64,000 nt of DNA from Bacillus massiliigorillae (GTDB lineage: Bacteria; Bacillota; Bacilli; Bacillales; DSM-1321): NCBI RefSeq assembly GCF_000380245.2, contig NZ_HG428741.1, positions 159,642 through 223,641 of the forward strand, given 5' to 3'. The position numbers and the translations under genes were made by a program. This document shows, in pieces, positions 1 through 7,726 of the stretch (position 1 is the first letter of the stretch; every line of letters begins with the position of its first letter). The notes under the pieces were generated by a model. It saw nothing but the letters and a program-made list of their open reading frames with translations. It had not been told where the DNA came from and made no database searches.

Positions 1-15
1 TTTTTATTATATAGT

Positions 16-465
16 TTAGTCTTGCTTTTGTGTTCTCACGACTAATACGTCACAAGGTGCATAACGAGTGATATGTTCAGACACACTACCGATAAGGAAA
101 CGTTCTACAGCATTTAACCCTGTTGCACCACATACGATTAAATCGATTTGATTGTTTTTCGCAAGCTCTTTTGGAATTTTTACTTTTGGAGAGCCGTACT
201 CGACTTCAATATGTACTTTATTTACACCTGCTTGCTCAGCTTGTTGTTTGTATTCTTCTAGAAGTTCCTTCGCATAAGATTCAGAACGTTCAGCCATTGT
301 TCTATCATATGCTTCAATTGTGGCGAAATTTCTAGTATCGATTACATGGGCAATTACTAAATCTGCGTCATTTCGTTTTGCAACTTCGATTGCTTTTTGG
401 AAAGACCATTCAGCTTCTTTTGAACCATCAACTGCTACAAGAATTTTTTTGTAAGTTAAACTCAT
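16..465 (-). CDS. Universal stress protein, UspA family
   Basis: This is a small cytoplasmic nucleotide-binding protein of 149 residues, a normal length for a single-domain UspA protein. The N-terminus (KILVAVDGSKEAEWSF) is the usual first strand and Walker-like loop. Near residues 113-129 there is a G-2x-G-9x-G-S pattern (GATG, then GS), the ATP-binding signature of the ATP-binding Usp subgroup. The gene lies at the window edge and reads leftward. A good ribosome site (AGGAGGG on the minus strand) lies just before the ATG. Members of this family help survival under stress, but the role of this one cannot be read from sequence. The family call is secure. Confidence 0.93.
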   Translation of the reverse strand: MSLTYKKILVAVDGSKEAEWSFQKAIEVAKRNDADLVIAHVIDTRNFATIEAYDRTMAERSESYAKELLEEYKQQAEQAGVNKVHIEVEYGSPKVKIPKELAKNNQIDLIVCGATGLNAVERFLIGSVSEHITRYAPCDVLVVRTQKQD

Positions 466-600
466 AAGTAATCCCTCCTAATAATTATATTATAACAAAT
501 ATTGTAACACTAATTTTGTGGACATTTATTGAAATATAAACAATTTTTTGAATAAATAAAGGTTTAAAAATTTGAAAATGTGGAAGGAGAGCTGAAATCT

Positions 601-735
601 GTGAAAAAGAATAAGAAGAATGTATTTATTTATGACGAAAAAGGTATTGAAGATACAACGAAACAAATCATGGATTCTTATTGTAGTGGAGGATCATGTG
701 ATGAAAAAAAGAAAAATGTAAAAAAAGAACGATAG
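601..735 (+). CDS. Unknown 44-residue basic protein with a YCSGGSC motif
   Basis: This short open frame starts at GTG 601 behind a strong ribosome site (GGAAGGAG, about 8 bases upstream) and ends at 735, followed by a clear terminator. The product is very rich in lysine, has a hydrophobic patch (VFIYD) near the N-terminus, and holds two cysteines in YCSGGSC at residues 28-34. The remaining tail is almost all K, E, D and N. I do not recognise the family. The spaced cysteine pair could bind metal or form a disulfide, but this is a guess. The ribosome site and the terminator directly behind it are the main evidence that it is a real gene. Confidence 0.6.
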   Translation: MKKNKKNVFIYDEKGIEDTTKQIMDSYCSGGSCDEKKKNVKKER

Positions 736-766
736 AAGTTTGAAAATAATGTTAGCAATAAAAGAA

Positions 767-807
767 CAAAACGACTTCTATGTTTAAAGGGAAGTCGTTT
801 TGTTTTT
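767..807. terminator. Bidirectional intrinsic terminator
   Basis: A 12-bp perfect inverted repeat (CAAAACGACTTC / GAAGTCGTTTTG) with a 12-base loop is followed by T-rich sequence. It sits between the converging small gene at 601 and the M24 peptidase gene and can serve both strands. Confidence 0.85.
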
Positions 808-815
808 CGATATAA

Positions 816-1913
816 TTATTTAATGATTTGCAGTGTTTTCGGGAACTTTGTTAAGATTTCACAGCCATTAGCTGTAACATAGATGTCATCTTCAATACGT
901 ACACCTGCAACGTTTGGTACATAAATTCCTGGTTCAATTGTGTAAACCATTCCTTCTTGTAACGGTAATGCGTTTGTTTCCGTTAATGAAGGATATTCAT
1001 GTACGCTAATTCCTAGACCGTGTCCAAGACGGTGAGGGAAGTATTCACCATAGCCTTTGTCAGCTATATATTTACGCGCAGCAAGATCGATTTCAGAGCA
1101 TAATGCACCTGGTTTACTTGCTTCAATGGCAGCTAGTTGTGCCTGTAGAACTGTATCATAAATTTCTTTTTGTTTGTCGTTAATATCGCCGTAAGCTACA
1201 GTTCTAGTAATATCAGAGCAATATCCCTCGTACACAACACCTAAGTCAAATAAAACAAGATCGCCTTTTTGAATCTTTGTATTTCCAGGTACACCATGAG
1301 GTGAAGCGGCATTTGTTCCTGTTAGAACCATCGTTGAGAATGCCATTTCGTTTATACCTTTTTTCTTTAATTCATATTCAATGGCAGCAAGAACATCCAT
1401 TTCTGTTTTGCCTTCTTGAATTTCGTTCACGCCTACTTGTACAGCAAAATCAGCTAGTCGACATGCTTCACGAATAATTGCTAATTCTTGCTCATCTTTG
1501 ATCATACGAAGCTGACGTAATTTTTCTTCTGCAGAAACCAGAGTAGGTGACGAGAAGTTTGTCATAATATGTTCGTAACGTTCTACATTCATATGTTCTT
1601 TTTCGATGGCAACTGTTTTAATATGTACATTTCTTTTTTCTACGGCTGATTTAATCATTTCCCACGGATTTTCAATATCTGTATAGCCAATAATTTCGAA
1701 GTTCCAGCCAGTTTTCTTAGCATCTTCTACTTCCATCTTAGGACAGATTAGGATTGGATCAGCATTTGGGAAAACGGCAAGTGATAGTAGTCTTTCGTGG
1801 GGGTCGCTATAGAAACCGCTTAAATGAAAAACATTTTCTGTTGAAGTAATAAAAGCAGCTGAAATATCTTTTTGTTGCAACCAATTTTTGAAAAGCTCTA
1901 ATCTATTGTTCAT
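816..1913 (-). CDS. Xaa-Pro peptidase, M24B family
   Basis: This cytoplasmic metallopeptidase of 365 residues cleaves next to proline (dipeptidase or aminopeptidase P type). The first 130 or so residues form a creatinase N-domain and the rest is the pita-bread catalytic fold. Visible metal-site motifs are LFDLGVVYEGYCSDITRT (two Asp), the HRLGHGLGISVHEYP block with the metal-binding His, EPGIY and the final RIEDD. The length fits the family. It is transcribed alone, divergent from ytkL. The start ATG at 1913 follows an AGGAGG site. It resembles proteins annotated PepQ or YkvY in Bacillus, and dipeptidase and aminopeptidase forms cannot be separated by eye, so no symbol is given. Confidence 0.92.
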   Translation of the reverse strand: MNNRLELFKNWLQQKDISAAFITSTENVFHLSGFYSDPHERLLSLAVFPNADPILICPKMEVEDAKKTGWNFEIIGYTDIENPWEMIKSAVEKRNVHIKTVAIEKEHMNVERYEHIMTNFSSPTLVSAEEKLRQLRMIKDEQELAIIREACRLADFAVQVGVNEIQEGKTEMDVLAAIEYELKKKGINEMAFSTMVLTGTNAASPHGVPGNTKIQKGDLVLFDLGVVYEGYCSDITRTVAYGDINDKQKEIYDTVLQAQLAAIEASKPGALCSEIDLAARKYIADKGYGEYFPHRLGHGLGISVHEYPSLTETNALPLQEGMVYTIEPGIYVPNVAGVRIEDDIYVTANGCEILTKFPKTLQIIK

Positions 1914-2045
1914 GGGCTTTCCTCCTAAAAAAATAATCTATATTTGAGATTAACAGTATAAAAGGTGAATTGCAAACGGTTATAATATTTATAAAATGGA
2001 TATATATCCATTTTATGTTTTTGTAGAAAGGGGATTACTTTAATA

Positions 2046-2726
2046 ATGAAAGTATCGTTTCATGGACATTCAGTTGTAAAAGTAGAAACCGGAGATAAAA
2101 CTATTCTTTTTGATCCATTTATTACGGGGAATAGTGAAACAGACTTACGAGTAAGTGATGTTAAACCAGATGTGATTATTCTGACACATGGGCATGATGA
2201 TCATGTAGGAGATACGATTACATTAGCAAAAGAACATAATTCACTTGTAATAGCCAACTTTGAAATTGCTACAATACTTGGATGGCAAGGTGTAGAGAAT
2301 ACACATGGCATGAGTATTGGTGGAGCTCATGATTTTGATTTTGGTAGGGTAAAGCTAACGCCAGCTTTTCATGGTTCTGGGATGACGATTGATGGGCAAA
2401 TGGTTTATGGAGGACAACCTGCTGGTATTCTTCTAACAATAGAAGGAAAGACGATTTATCATGTAGGAGACACTGCATTGTATTCAGATATGAAGTTAAT
2501 TGGTCAACGTCATCCAATTGATCTTGCATTTGTTCCGATTGGAGATAACTTTACAATGGGGCCTGAAGATGCGGCTTTAGCTGTAGAGTTTTTAAATCCA
2601 AAGCAAGTGGTACCAATTCACTATAATACGTTCCCGGTTATTGGACAAGATCCGCAAAAGTTTATTGAATTATTGCCGAAAGGCGTTGGACTAGTGCTAC
2701 AACCTGGTGAAGCTATAGATTTATAA
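2046..2726 (+). CDS. ytkL: UPF0173 metal-dependent hydrolase YtkL
   Basis: This is a compact 226-residue metallo-beta-lactamase-fold hydrolase of the UlaG-like UPF0173 family. The key motif LTHGHDDHVGD (residues about 46-56) supplies the HxHxDH metal ligands, and later blocks GGAHDF, YHVGDTAL and VPIHYNTFP supply further ligands. The physiological substrate of the family is unknown. It is a single gene with a ribosome site (AAAGGGG) upstream and a strong terminator just after the stop codon. Its place before ytoI and nrnA matches B. subtilis as I recall it. The family call is safe; the symbol rests on that gene order. Confidence 0.92.
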   Translation: MKVSFHGHSVVKVETGDKTILFDPFITGNSETDLRVSDVKPDVIILTHGHDDHVGDTITLAKEHNSLVIANFEIATILGWQGVENTHGMSIGGAHDFDFGRVKLTPAFHGSGMTIDGQMVYGGQPAGILLTIEGKTIYHVGDTALYSDMKLIGQRHPIDLAFVPIGDNFTMGPEDAALAVEFLNPKQVVPIHYNTFPVIGQDPQKFIELLPKGVGLVLQPGEAIDL

Positions 2727-2731
2727 AAGAC

Positions 2732-2776
2732 GGCTGTCTCAAAAGTGATTGCAAATCACTTTTGAGACGCCTTTTT
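2732..2776 (+). terminator. ytkL terminator
   Basis: A long stem starting GGCTGTCTCAAAAGTGATT pairs with AATCACTTTTGAGACGCC across a three-base loop and is followed by TTTTT. It belongs to a group of look-alike hairpins in this window (see findings). Confidence 0.9.
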
Positions 2777-2976
2777 ACGCTTTATTAGCTCTTCACTGGA
2801 GATTACGTGAACTTCCTAAACCTGATAAACTTGTTAGAGTATCTATGTTTGGCGCTTTTTGTACATATAACAAAATATAGGTGATAGAACTTATCATACG
2901 TCTTCATTTTCACTTCTTCTTTGAACCGAGTTTGCATACATTAGTAGTAATAAGCATGAGGGAAAGGAGAAGTACT

Positions 2977-3216
2977 ATGCGTGAAAGATTGCTTTTTTGT
3001 TTATTAGTGATAGGTATGATGTTGTACTATGCTATTCCTAAGTTGAATTTTTTTGGTACTTTAGAAGAACGCCTATTTGCTATTTCTTGGTTGCTCTTAG
3101 CTTTCCTTGCTGTGGGGGGGAATATGGCAGCTGTTTTATTTACGCCAAATAGAAAACGTGCTCGTAAAATGAGAAAAAGACAATTAGAAAAGAAAAGAGT
3201 GCACGATTATGAATAG
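2977..3216 (+). CDS. Unknown small membrane protein with two transmembrane segments
   Basis: The frame is open from 2881, but the ATG at 2977 has the only good ribosome site (GGAAAGGAG, 6-7 bases upstream), giving 79 residues. The sequence shows two hydrophobic helices (about residues 4-20, LLFCLLVIGMMLYYAIP, and about 30-52, ending before FTPNRKR). These are followed by a strongly basic tail (KRARKMRKRQLEKKR), which suggests a cytoplasmic C-terminus. It lies between ytkL and ytoI and is read in the same direction. I do not recognise a named family and no function can be assigned. Confidence 0.75.
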   Translation: MRERLLFCLLVIGMMLYYAIPKLNFFGTLEERLFAISWLLLAFLAVGGNMAAVLFTPNRKRARKMRKRQLEKKRVHDYE

Positions 3217-3285
3217 TATAATTGTGTATAAGGGCTCTTTACCTATATAATATAGAAAAAGGCAATTTGTAAAGGGTGAAGAGCT

Positions 3286-4605
3286 TTGGCTACAAAGCAT
3301 GAACAGATATTAAAATACATAGATGACCTTCCTGTTGGCGAAAAGATTTCCGTGCGCCAAATTGCAAAAGAACTAACTGTCAGTGAAGGGACAGCTTATA
3401 GAGCAATAAAAGACGCTGAGAATAAAGGCTATGTTAGTACAATTGAGCGAGTAGGGACAATTCGAATTGAACGTAAGAAGAAAGAAAATATTGAAAAACT
3501 TACTTATGCAGAAGTTGTAAATATTGTAGATGGACAAGTTTTAGGTGGACGTGCAGGGCTACATAAAACATTGAATAAATTTGTCATAGGTGCCATGAAA
3601 CTTGAGGCGATGATGCGCTATACAGGCGCAGGAAATTTACTAATCATCGGGAATCGTACACAAGCGCATGAGCTTGCCTTACGAGCAGGTGCCGCGGTTT
3701 TGATTACCGGTGGTTTTGATACGGATGAACAAGTAAAGAAGATAGCTGACGAATTGCAACTTCCGATTATTTCTAGTAGCTATGATACTTTTACAGTAGC
3801 TACGATGATTAATCGTGCCATTTACGATCAGTTGATTAAGAAAGAAATTTTACTGGTTGAAGATATTTTGACTCCTGTAGATGCGACAGCTCTTATTACA
3901 TCTGGTGATACGGTAGCGAAATGGTTTGAATTGAATCAAGAAACAACCCATAGTCGTTTCCCAGTAGTAGATGAGCATAATAAAGTTATTGGTATGGTTA
4001 CGTCTAAAGATATAATGGGTTCAAATCATGATTTGCCGATTGAAAAAGTAATGACAAAGCATCCGATGACTGTAAGTGGTAAAACGAGCGTAGCTTCATC
4101 TGCTCATATGATGGTATGGGAAGGCATTGAAATGCTTCCGGTAGTCGATAATCATCAAAATCTACAAGGGATTATTAGTCGTCAAGATGTTTTAAAAGCA
4201 TTGCAAATGATTCAAAGGCAGCCACAAGTGGGTGAAACAATTGATGATGTAATTGCTACACAACTAGTGGCGATTGGCGGAAAAGGAAAAGGCGAAGAGG
4301 TTTATCGTTGTGAAGTTACTCCGCAAATGACCAATTATTTAGGTACGATTTCTTACGGGGTATTTACTACCATTGTGACGGAGGCGGCGAATAGAGTTCT
4401 TCGTTCATTTAAGAGAGGCGACTTAGTAGTTGAGAATATGACGATTTACTTTATCAAACCCGTACAGATTGATAGTCAATTAGAGATTGTTCCTAAGGTA
4501 CTAGAAGTAGGTAGGAAGTTTGGGAAAGTTGATATTGAAGTCTTTAATGAAGGTAAGTTAGTTGGCAAGACAATGATGATGTGTCAACTATTAGATCGTA
4601 GTTAA
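3286..4605 (+). CDS. ytoI: YtoI: HTH-DRTGG-CBS-hotdog multidomain protein
   Basis: This cytoplasmic protein of 439 residues has four parts. An N-terminal winged-helix-like segment (about 1-60, VRQIAKELTVSEGTAYRAIK) is followed by a DRTGG-type domain (about 80-180) and two CBS motifs (about 190-310, RFPVVDEHNKVIGMVTSKD and MLPVVDNHQNLQGIISRQD). The end is a hotdog-fold thioesterase-like domain (about 320-439). CBS pairs usually sense adenine nucleotides, so a ligand-responsive regulator or enzyme is likely, but no function is established to my knowledge. Translation starts at TTG 3286 behind AAAGGGTGAAGAG. The length equals that recalled for B. subtilis YtoI. Confidence 0.92.
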   Translation: MATKHEQILKYIDDLPVGEKISVRQIAKELTVSEGTAYRAIKDAENKGYVSTIERVGTIRIERKKKENIEKLTYAEVVNIVDGQVLGGRAGLHKTLNKFVIGAMKLEAMMRYTGAGNLLIIGNRTQAHELALRAGAAVLITGGFDTDEQVKKIADELQLPIISSSYDTFTVATMINRAIYDQLIKKEILLVEDILTPVDATALITSGDTVAKWFELNQETTHSRFPVVDEHNKVIGMVTSKDIMGSNHDLPIEKVMTKHPMTVSGKTSVASSAHMMVWEGIEMLPVVDNHQNLQGIISRQDVLKALQMIQRQPQVGETIDDVIATQLVAIGGKGKGEEVYRCEVTPQMTNYLGTISYGVFTTIVTEAANRVLRSFKRGDLVVENMTIYFIKPVQIDSQLEIVPKVLEVGRKFGKVDIEVFNEGKLVGKTMMMCQLLDRS

Positions 4606-4649
4606 AGGTTTTGTGTAGATAAAACTGGTATATAAATGACTAAAAACGT

Positions 4650-4697
4650 GGGGCGTGCAATAGTGATAGTTGATTACTACTGCACAGCCCCCTTTTT
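4650..4697. terminator. Convergent terminator between ytoI and ytpI
   Basis: An imperfect inverted repeat of about 18 bp (GGGGCGTGCAATAGTGAT against ATTACTACTGCACAGCCCC) is followed by a T-run. It separates the converging genes ytoI and ytpI. Confidence 0.85.
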
Positions 4698-4702
4698 GAA
4701 TT

Positions 4703-4999
4703 TTATTTATTACTTGCTTCCTCAATGGCGAGTGGTAAAAAGAATTTATAGGCTTTACTTCCAGACCATAAGCTTAATCCACCTATGATAATAAAAATGG
4801 TAGCTACAATATATGTAGTAGTAGTTTGAAAGATAAATAATTGGTTTATGCCGAAAAGAGCAACGAATGCTCCTAAAGCCATAGAAGATTTAGCTGATAA
4901 CCATTTTCGTTCCATAGGCCATTTTGTACGAAAGTATTTTGTTTTATAAAAAACATAAAAAGCTAATGCTATAATAATTAATATGACCAAAACAGGCAT
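4703..4999 (-). CDS. ytpI: YtpI-like membrane protein
   Basis: This 98-residue protein has three hydrophobic segments: residues about 2-18 (VLVILIIIALAFYVFY), about 40-55 and about 62-80. Polar stretches between them include KTKYFRTKWPMERKW. Position next to ytoI and nrnA, size and overall look fit the YtpI family of Bacillus, whose function is unknown. Here it reads opposite to its neighbours. A ribosome site (GGAGG on the minus strand) precedes the ATG. The symbol comes from synteny and the family look. Confidence 0.82.
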   Translation of the reverse strand: MPVLVILIIIALAFYVFYKTKYFRTKWPMERKWLSAKSSMALGAFVALFGINQLFIFQTTTTYIVATIFIIIGGLSLWSGSKAYKFFLPLAIEEASNK

Positions 5000-5140
5000 T
5001 GTAAAATCCTCCAGTTATAATCTTATACATGCTTATTGTAACTAGAAATGGATAAAAATGCTACAATTATGGAAAAACATTCATTTTATTGAAAGTACAA
5101 ACACTAGATAATGTACGAATGATTTGAAAGGGGATTCTTT

Positions 5141-6085
5141 ATGAAAGCGGAAATACTAGAAATAATTAAGAGATATGAAACGATTATTCTTCATCGTCAT
5201 GTTCGACCAGATCCTGATGCTTATGGTTCTCAATGTGGTTTAGCGGAAATCTTGAAAGCGTCTTTTCCAGAGAAGAAGATTTATGTTGTCGGGCAGGAAG
5301 AGGAGTCATTACACTTTCTGAAGCGCTTAGATACGATTGATGATGAAGTATACGCGGGAGCGCTAGCAATTATTTGTGATACGGCAAATGCAGAAAGAAT
5401 TTGTGATCAACGATATAAGCTAGCTGATAAAATTATTAAAATAGATCATCATCCAAATGATGATCAGTATGGTGATGTTCTTTGGGTTGATACAACTGCA
5501 AGTTCAACAAGTGAAATGATTTATGATTTCTATTTAGAGGGTAAAGACCAAGGATTAATTATTAACGATGCTGCTGCTCGTTTATTATATGCTGGTATTG
5601 TTGGAGATACAGGAAGATTTTTATATCCAAGTACAACGGAAAAAACGTTTAAGTATGCTGGGGAATTAATCCACTATAATTTCTCTAGAACTGAGTTATA
5701 CAACGGCATGTACGATTTGGATGAAAATGTAGTTCGCCTAAATGGTTATGTCATGCAAAATTTTGAAGTGTTGCCATCTGGAGCAGCAAAATTGGTGCTG
5801 CCTAAAGAAATATTAGAAAAATACAATGCCAAGCCATCTCAAGCATCTTTATTAGTAAGTAATTTAGGAAGTGTGAAGGGGATTAAAGCTTGGGTATTCT
5901 TTATTGATGAAGGTGATACAATTCGAGTACGCCTTCGTTCAAAGGGACCAATCATTAATACGGTTGCTAAGAAATTTAATGGCGGAGGTCATCCGATGGC
6001 TTCAGGAGCTTCGGTTTCAACATGGGAAGAAGCGGAGCAAGTAGTAGCTGAACTGGATAAGGTATGCCAGGATTATACGAAATAG
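5141..6085 (+). CDS. nrnA: NrnA bifunctional oligoribonuclease / pAp phosphatase
   Basis: This is a DHH-DHHA1 phosphoesterase of 314 residues that degrades very short RNA (nanoRNA) and dephosphorylates pAp in the cytoplasm. The DHH domain shows RPDPDAYGS (about 22-30), CDTAN and the DHHPND signature (about 103-108). The C-terminal DHHA1 domain ends in FNGGGHPMASGAS, which binds the substrate phosphate. Metal-binding Asp and His residues are intact. B. subtilis NrnA (YtqI) has nearly the same length and place. It starts at ATG 5141 behind AAAGGGG and is closed by its own terminator. Confidence 0.95.
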   Translation: MKAEILEIIKRYETIILHRHVRPDPDAYGSQCGLAEILKASFPEKKIYVVGQEEESLHFLKRLDTIDDEVYAGALAIICDTANAERICDQRYKLADKIIKIDHHPNDDQYGDVLWVDTTASSTSEMIYDFYLEGKDQGLIINDAAARLLYAGIVGDTGRFLYPSTTEKTFKYAGELIHYNFSRTELYNGMYDLDENVVRLNGYVMQNFEVLPSGAAKLVLPKEILEKYNAKPSQASLLVSNLGSVKGIKAWVFFIDEGDTIRVRLRSKGPIINTVAKKFNGGGHPMASGASVSTWEEAEQVVAELDKVCQDYTK

Positions 6086-6102
6086 ATTGGAATAATTACT
6101 TG

Positions 6103-6136
6103 CCACACTCGATTGAAAACGAGTGTGGTTTTTTTA
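6103..6136 (+). terminator. nrnA terminator
   Basis: A 9-bp perfect stem, CCACACTCG / CGAGTGTGG, with an 8-base loop is followed by a run of seven T. Confidence 0.93.
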
Positions 6137-6266
6137 TCTAGCTCCAGCGCCCATCTCCTTACGATAAGTCAACATTGAATCGCTTATTGTCTCTTCGTGT
6201 TTCCTTTATCTCATTCGATGGGCTCCAGTCTCCATACGGAGCAGAACGGTCGCTTCCGCTTTTCTT
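6137..6266. repeat. Dispersed intergenic repeat, copy A
   Basis: This stretch begins TCTAGCTCCAGCGCCCA and ends CGCTTCCGCTTTTCTT. It shares ordered blocks with copy B at 6442: the CGATAAGTCAACATTGAATCGC block, a GTCTCTTCGTGTTTCC block and GGGCTCCAG. No protein is credible here. It resembles the short dispersed elements known in Bacillus genomes; the exact class is not assigned. Confidence 0.8.
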
Positions 6267-6293
6267 CATGTCCAACCTTACACCTGCTATGCT

Positions 6294-6359
6294 CAGAAAT
6301 AAGACAATCTGTTTTGAAAACCAAGAGCAGGTTTTCAAGAACAGATTGTCTTATTTCTG
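6294..6359. repeat. Long near-perfect inverted repeat
   Basis: The arms 6294-6322 and 6330-6359 are complementary over 29 bases with a single one-base bulge and a 7-base loop (AAGAGCA). The left arm starts CAGAAATAAGACAATCTG. It would form a very stable hairpin in RNA or single-stranded DNA. No T-run follows, so it is not a normal terminator. Confidence 0.88.
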
Positions 6360-6368
6360 CCGCATAGC

Positions 6369-6419
6369 TCTTTTTTGATTGGGAGTATATCAAGAAGCAT
6401 AAACATCAATCAAAAAAGA
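6369..6419. repeat. Second inverted repeat between the repeat copies
   Basis: A 13-bp perfect inverted repeat (TCTTTTTTGATTG at 6369-6381, CAATCAAAAAAGA at 6407-6419) encloses 25 bases. A small GACCG-GTGA-CGGTC hairpin follows at 6418-6431. These lie between the two copies of the dispersed repeat. Confidence 0.7.
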
Positions 6420-6441
6420 CCGGTGACGGTCTTTCTGATTG

Positions 6442-6592
6442 TCTAGCTCCAGCGCCCAGCTCCATATGTGCTTCGCCAACCTCCCTACGATAAGTTAACA
6501 TCGAATCGCCTAACGTCTCTTTGTGTTTCCTTTATCTCAGTCGGCGGGCTCCAGCACATACTGAGCTAAATGGGTCGATTCCGCATTTCTTA
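6442..6592. repeat. Dispersed intergenic repeat, copy B
   Basis: This is a direct, diverged copy of 6137-6266. It begins TCTAGCTCCAGCGCCCAGC and has the same internal blocks in the same order. Its last bases overlap the stop codon of ytrI on the minus strand. Confidence 0.8.
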
Positions 6593-7090
6593 ATATCGTT
6601 TTACATGTACTTCGATATATAATTTCGTGTAAAATAAAATTTCTTTAACTTCGAACGTATATTTTTTATCGTTGATTTCAACGATTTTGTTTTCAATCGT
6701 TTTCTTGAGTAGTAGTTTACCTTTATAGACAGTTTCAATATCTTTTGTTATTAACGAGTTTAAATCTTTGCGAATTTCTTCTTGAGCTTCTACAATGGAT
6801 AATAAGTTTAGCTTGTAACTATTTCCATTCGTAATCGCTACTTGAACCTCTTGGATTGTTAGTTTTTTTTCTGCTTCGTCGTTTTTCGCTGCATATTCTT
6901 TTTCCCAGATGGCATTTTTTGTTTTTAACTCCTCGATTTCTGTTTTTTGTGCTTCAATAAGCATAATCTGCTTTTCTTGCATAACACCATGCATATAAAA
7001 ATATAAAATCCAACTGATAATTGCGCCAATCGCTATACCTGCTATAAAGCGTTGCCAGCCTCTTCTAGAGGTAAGTGTGGGCGGTTTCAT
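6590..7090 (-). CDS. ytrI: Sporulation protein YtrI
   Basis: This 166-residue membrane-anchored protein has a short basic N-terminus, one transmembrane helix (about 17-34, IAGIAIGAIISWILYFYM) and then a long charged helix (about 37-80) typical of a coiled coil. The C-terminus is a mixed alpha/beta tail. YtrI is reported as a sporulation protein of the mother cell in B. subtilis, co-transcribed with ytrH. Here its start overlaps the ytrH stop by four bases (ATGA), which indicates translational coupling. The 3' end touches repeat copy B. The call rests on synteny, size and topology. Confidence 0.87.
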   Translation of the reverse strand: MKPPTLTSRRGWQRFIAGIAIGAIISWILYFYMHGVMQEKQIMLIEAQKTEIEELKTKNAIWEKEYAAKNDEAEKKLTIQEVQVAITNGNSYKLNLLSIVEAQEEIRKDLNSLITKDIETVYKGKLLLKKTIENKIVEINDKKYTFEVKEILFYTKLYIEVHVKRY

Positions 7091-7422
7091 GATGAAATAT
7101 GTCCTTGAGTAATCCAGCTAATAATAACAGATCCTGTATGTGCTCCAGAAAAAGCTGATATAATCCATAGTATTTGCTTAATAATATCTCTTGTTTCACC
7201 ATTTAGTAATCCTCTCTCTAAGCTATAAACCGTATCGAAAGTGCCACCGATTGCGGCAATGATGGCCCATATGCGTATACTTTCTGATAGATCTCTCACC
7301 ACTGTAATAGGGGGTTGGTTCGTAAAGAATGCTGAAACACCACCTATTAATGAGCCTCCTAGAATTACACCTAAAGCAATGAAAAAACTGTTCAAAAAAA
7401 CAGGGAAAAAAGCTTCATTCAT
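7087..7422 (-). CDS. ytrH: Sporulation protein YtrH
   Basis: This small integral membrane protein is first in a two-gene unit with ytrI. The frame extends to a GTG at 7431, but that codon lies inside the ribosome site (AAAGGGTGAT), so the ATG at 7422 is the likely start, giving 111 residues, close to B. subtilis YtrH. Three hydrophobic stretches are visible: FFPVFLNSFFIALGVILGGS near the N-terminus, IWAIIAAIGGTFDTVY, and a C-terminal IILWIISAFSG-like helix. In B. subtilis the operon depends on the mother-cell sigma factor SigE; I could not confirm a SigE promoter here. Confidence 0.88.
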   Translation of the reverse strand: MNEAFFPVFLNSFFIALGVILGGSLIGGVSAFFTNQPPITVVRDLSESIRIWAIIAAIGGTFDTVYSLERGLLNGETRDIIKQILWIISAFSGAHTGSVIISWITQGHISS

Positions 7423-7726
7423 GACGATCACCCTTTAGCCTTTGGTAGATGTAATGCAGAGCTTGTACGATATTCTTTCTTCAACTATGTATATGATGAA
7501 CGCTGTTTTTGTATGCTTGTTACCTTATACAGAACATATTTTCTTTTTGGAAGAAAAATCACTATAATAAAGCTTATATAAAGTGAGGCTTTGCTCAAAG
7601 GGGTACGATTTATTGCCCGCTGAGCATTAGTTAAACTATTCAGGTTCGTACTGGATATTTCCGCTTTGTATCGGGAATATTGTACCAGTTTGAAGGAGCC
7701 AATTGAGCTAGTCAGGAGGGAAGCGT
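7423..7726. other. Intergenic region between divergent ytrH and dnaE
   Basis: About 300 bases carry no convincing gene. Near dnaE (about 7650-7692) there is an imperfect inverted repeat built on ACTGGATATTTCC and GGGAATATTGTACCAGT that could be a leader hairpin or operator. A strong ribosome site (GGAGGGAAGCGT) belongs to dnaE. Promoters for both genes must lie here, but no box pair is clear enough to call. Confidence 0.6.

Noticed and set aside
2807..2884. A 25-codon frame starting at GTG 2807 with a GGAG site upstream
   Set aside because: Too short, no recognisable features and no terminator directly behind it; chance is a sufficient explanation.
6175..6393. Two open frames of about 60 residues on opposite strands in the repeat island
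   Set aside because: Both are made of repeat and inverted-repeat DNA, have no ribosome sites and no protein-like composition.
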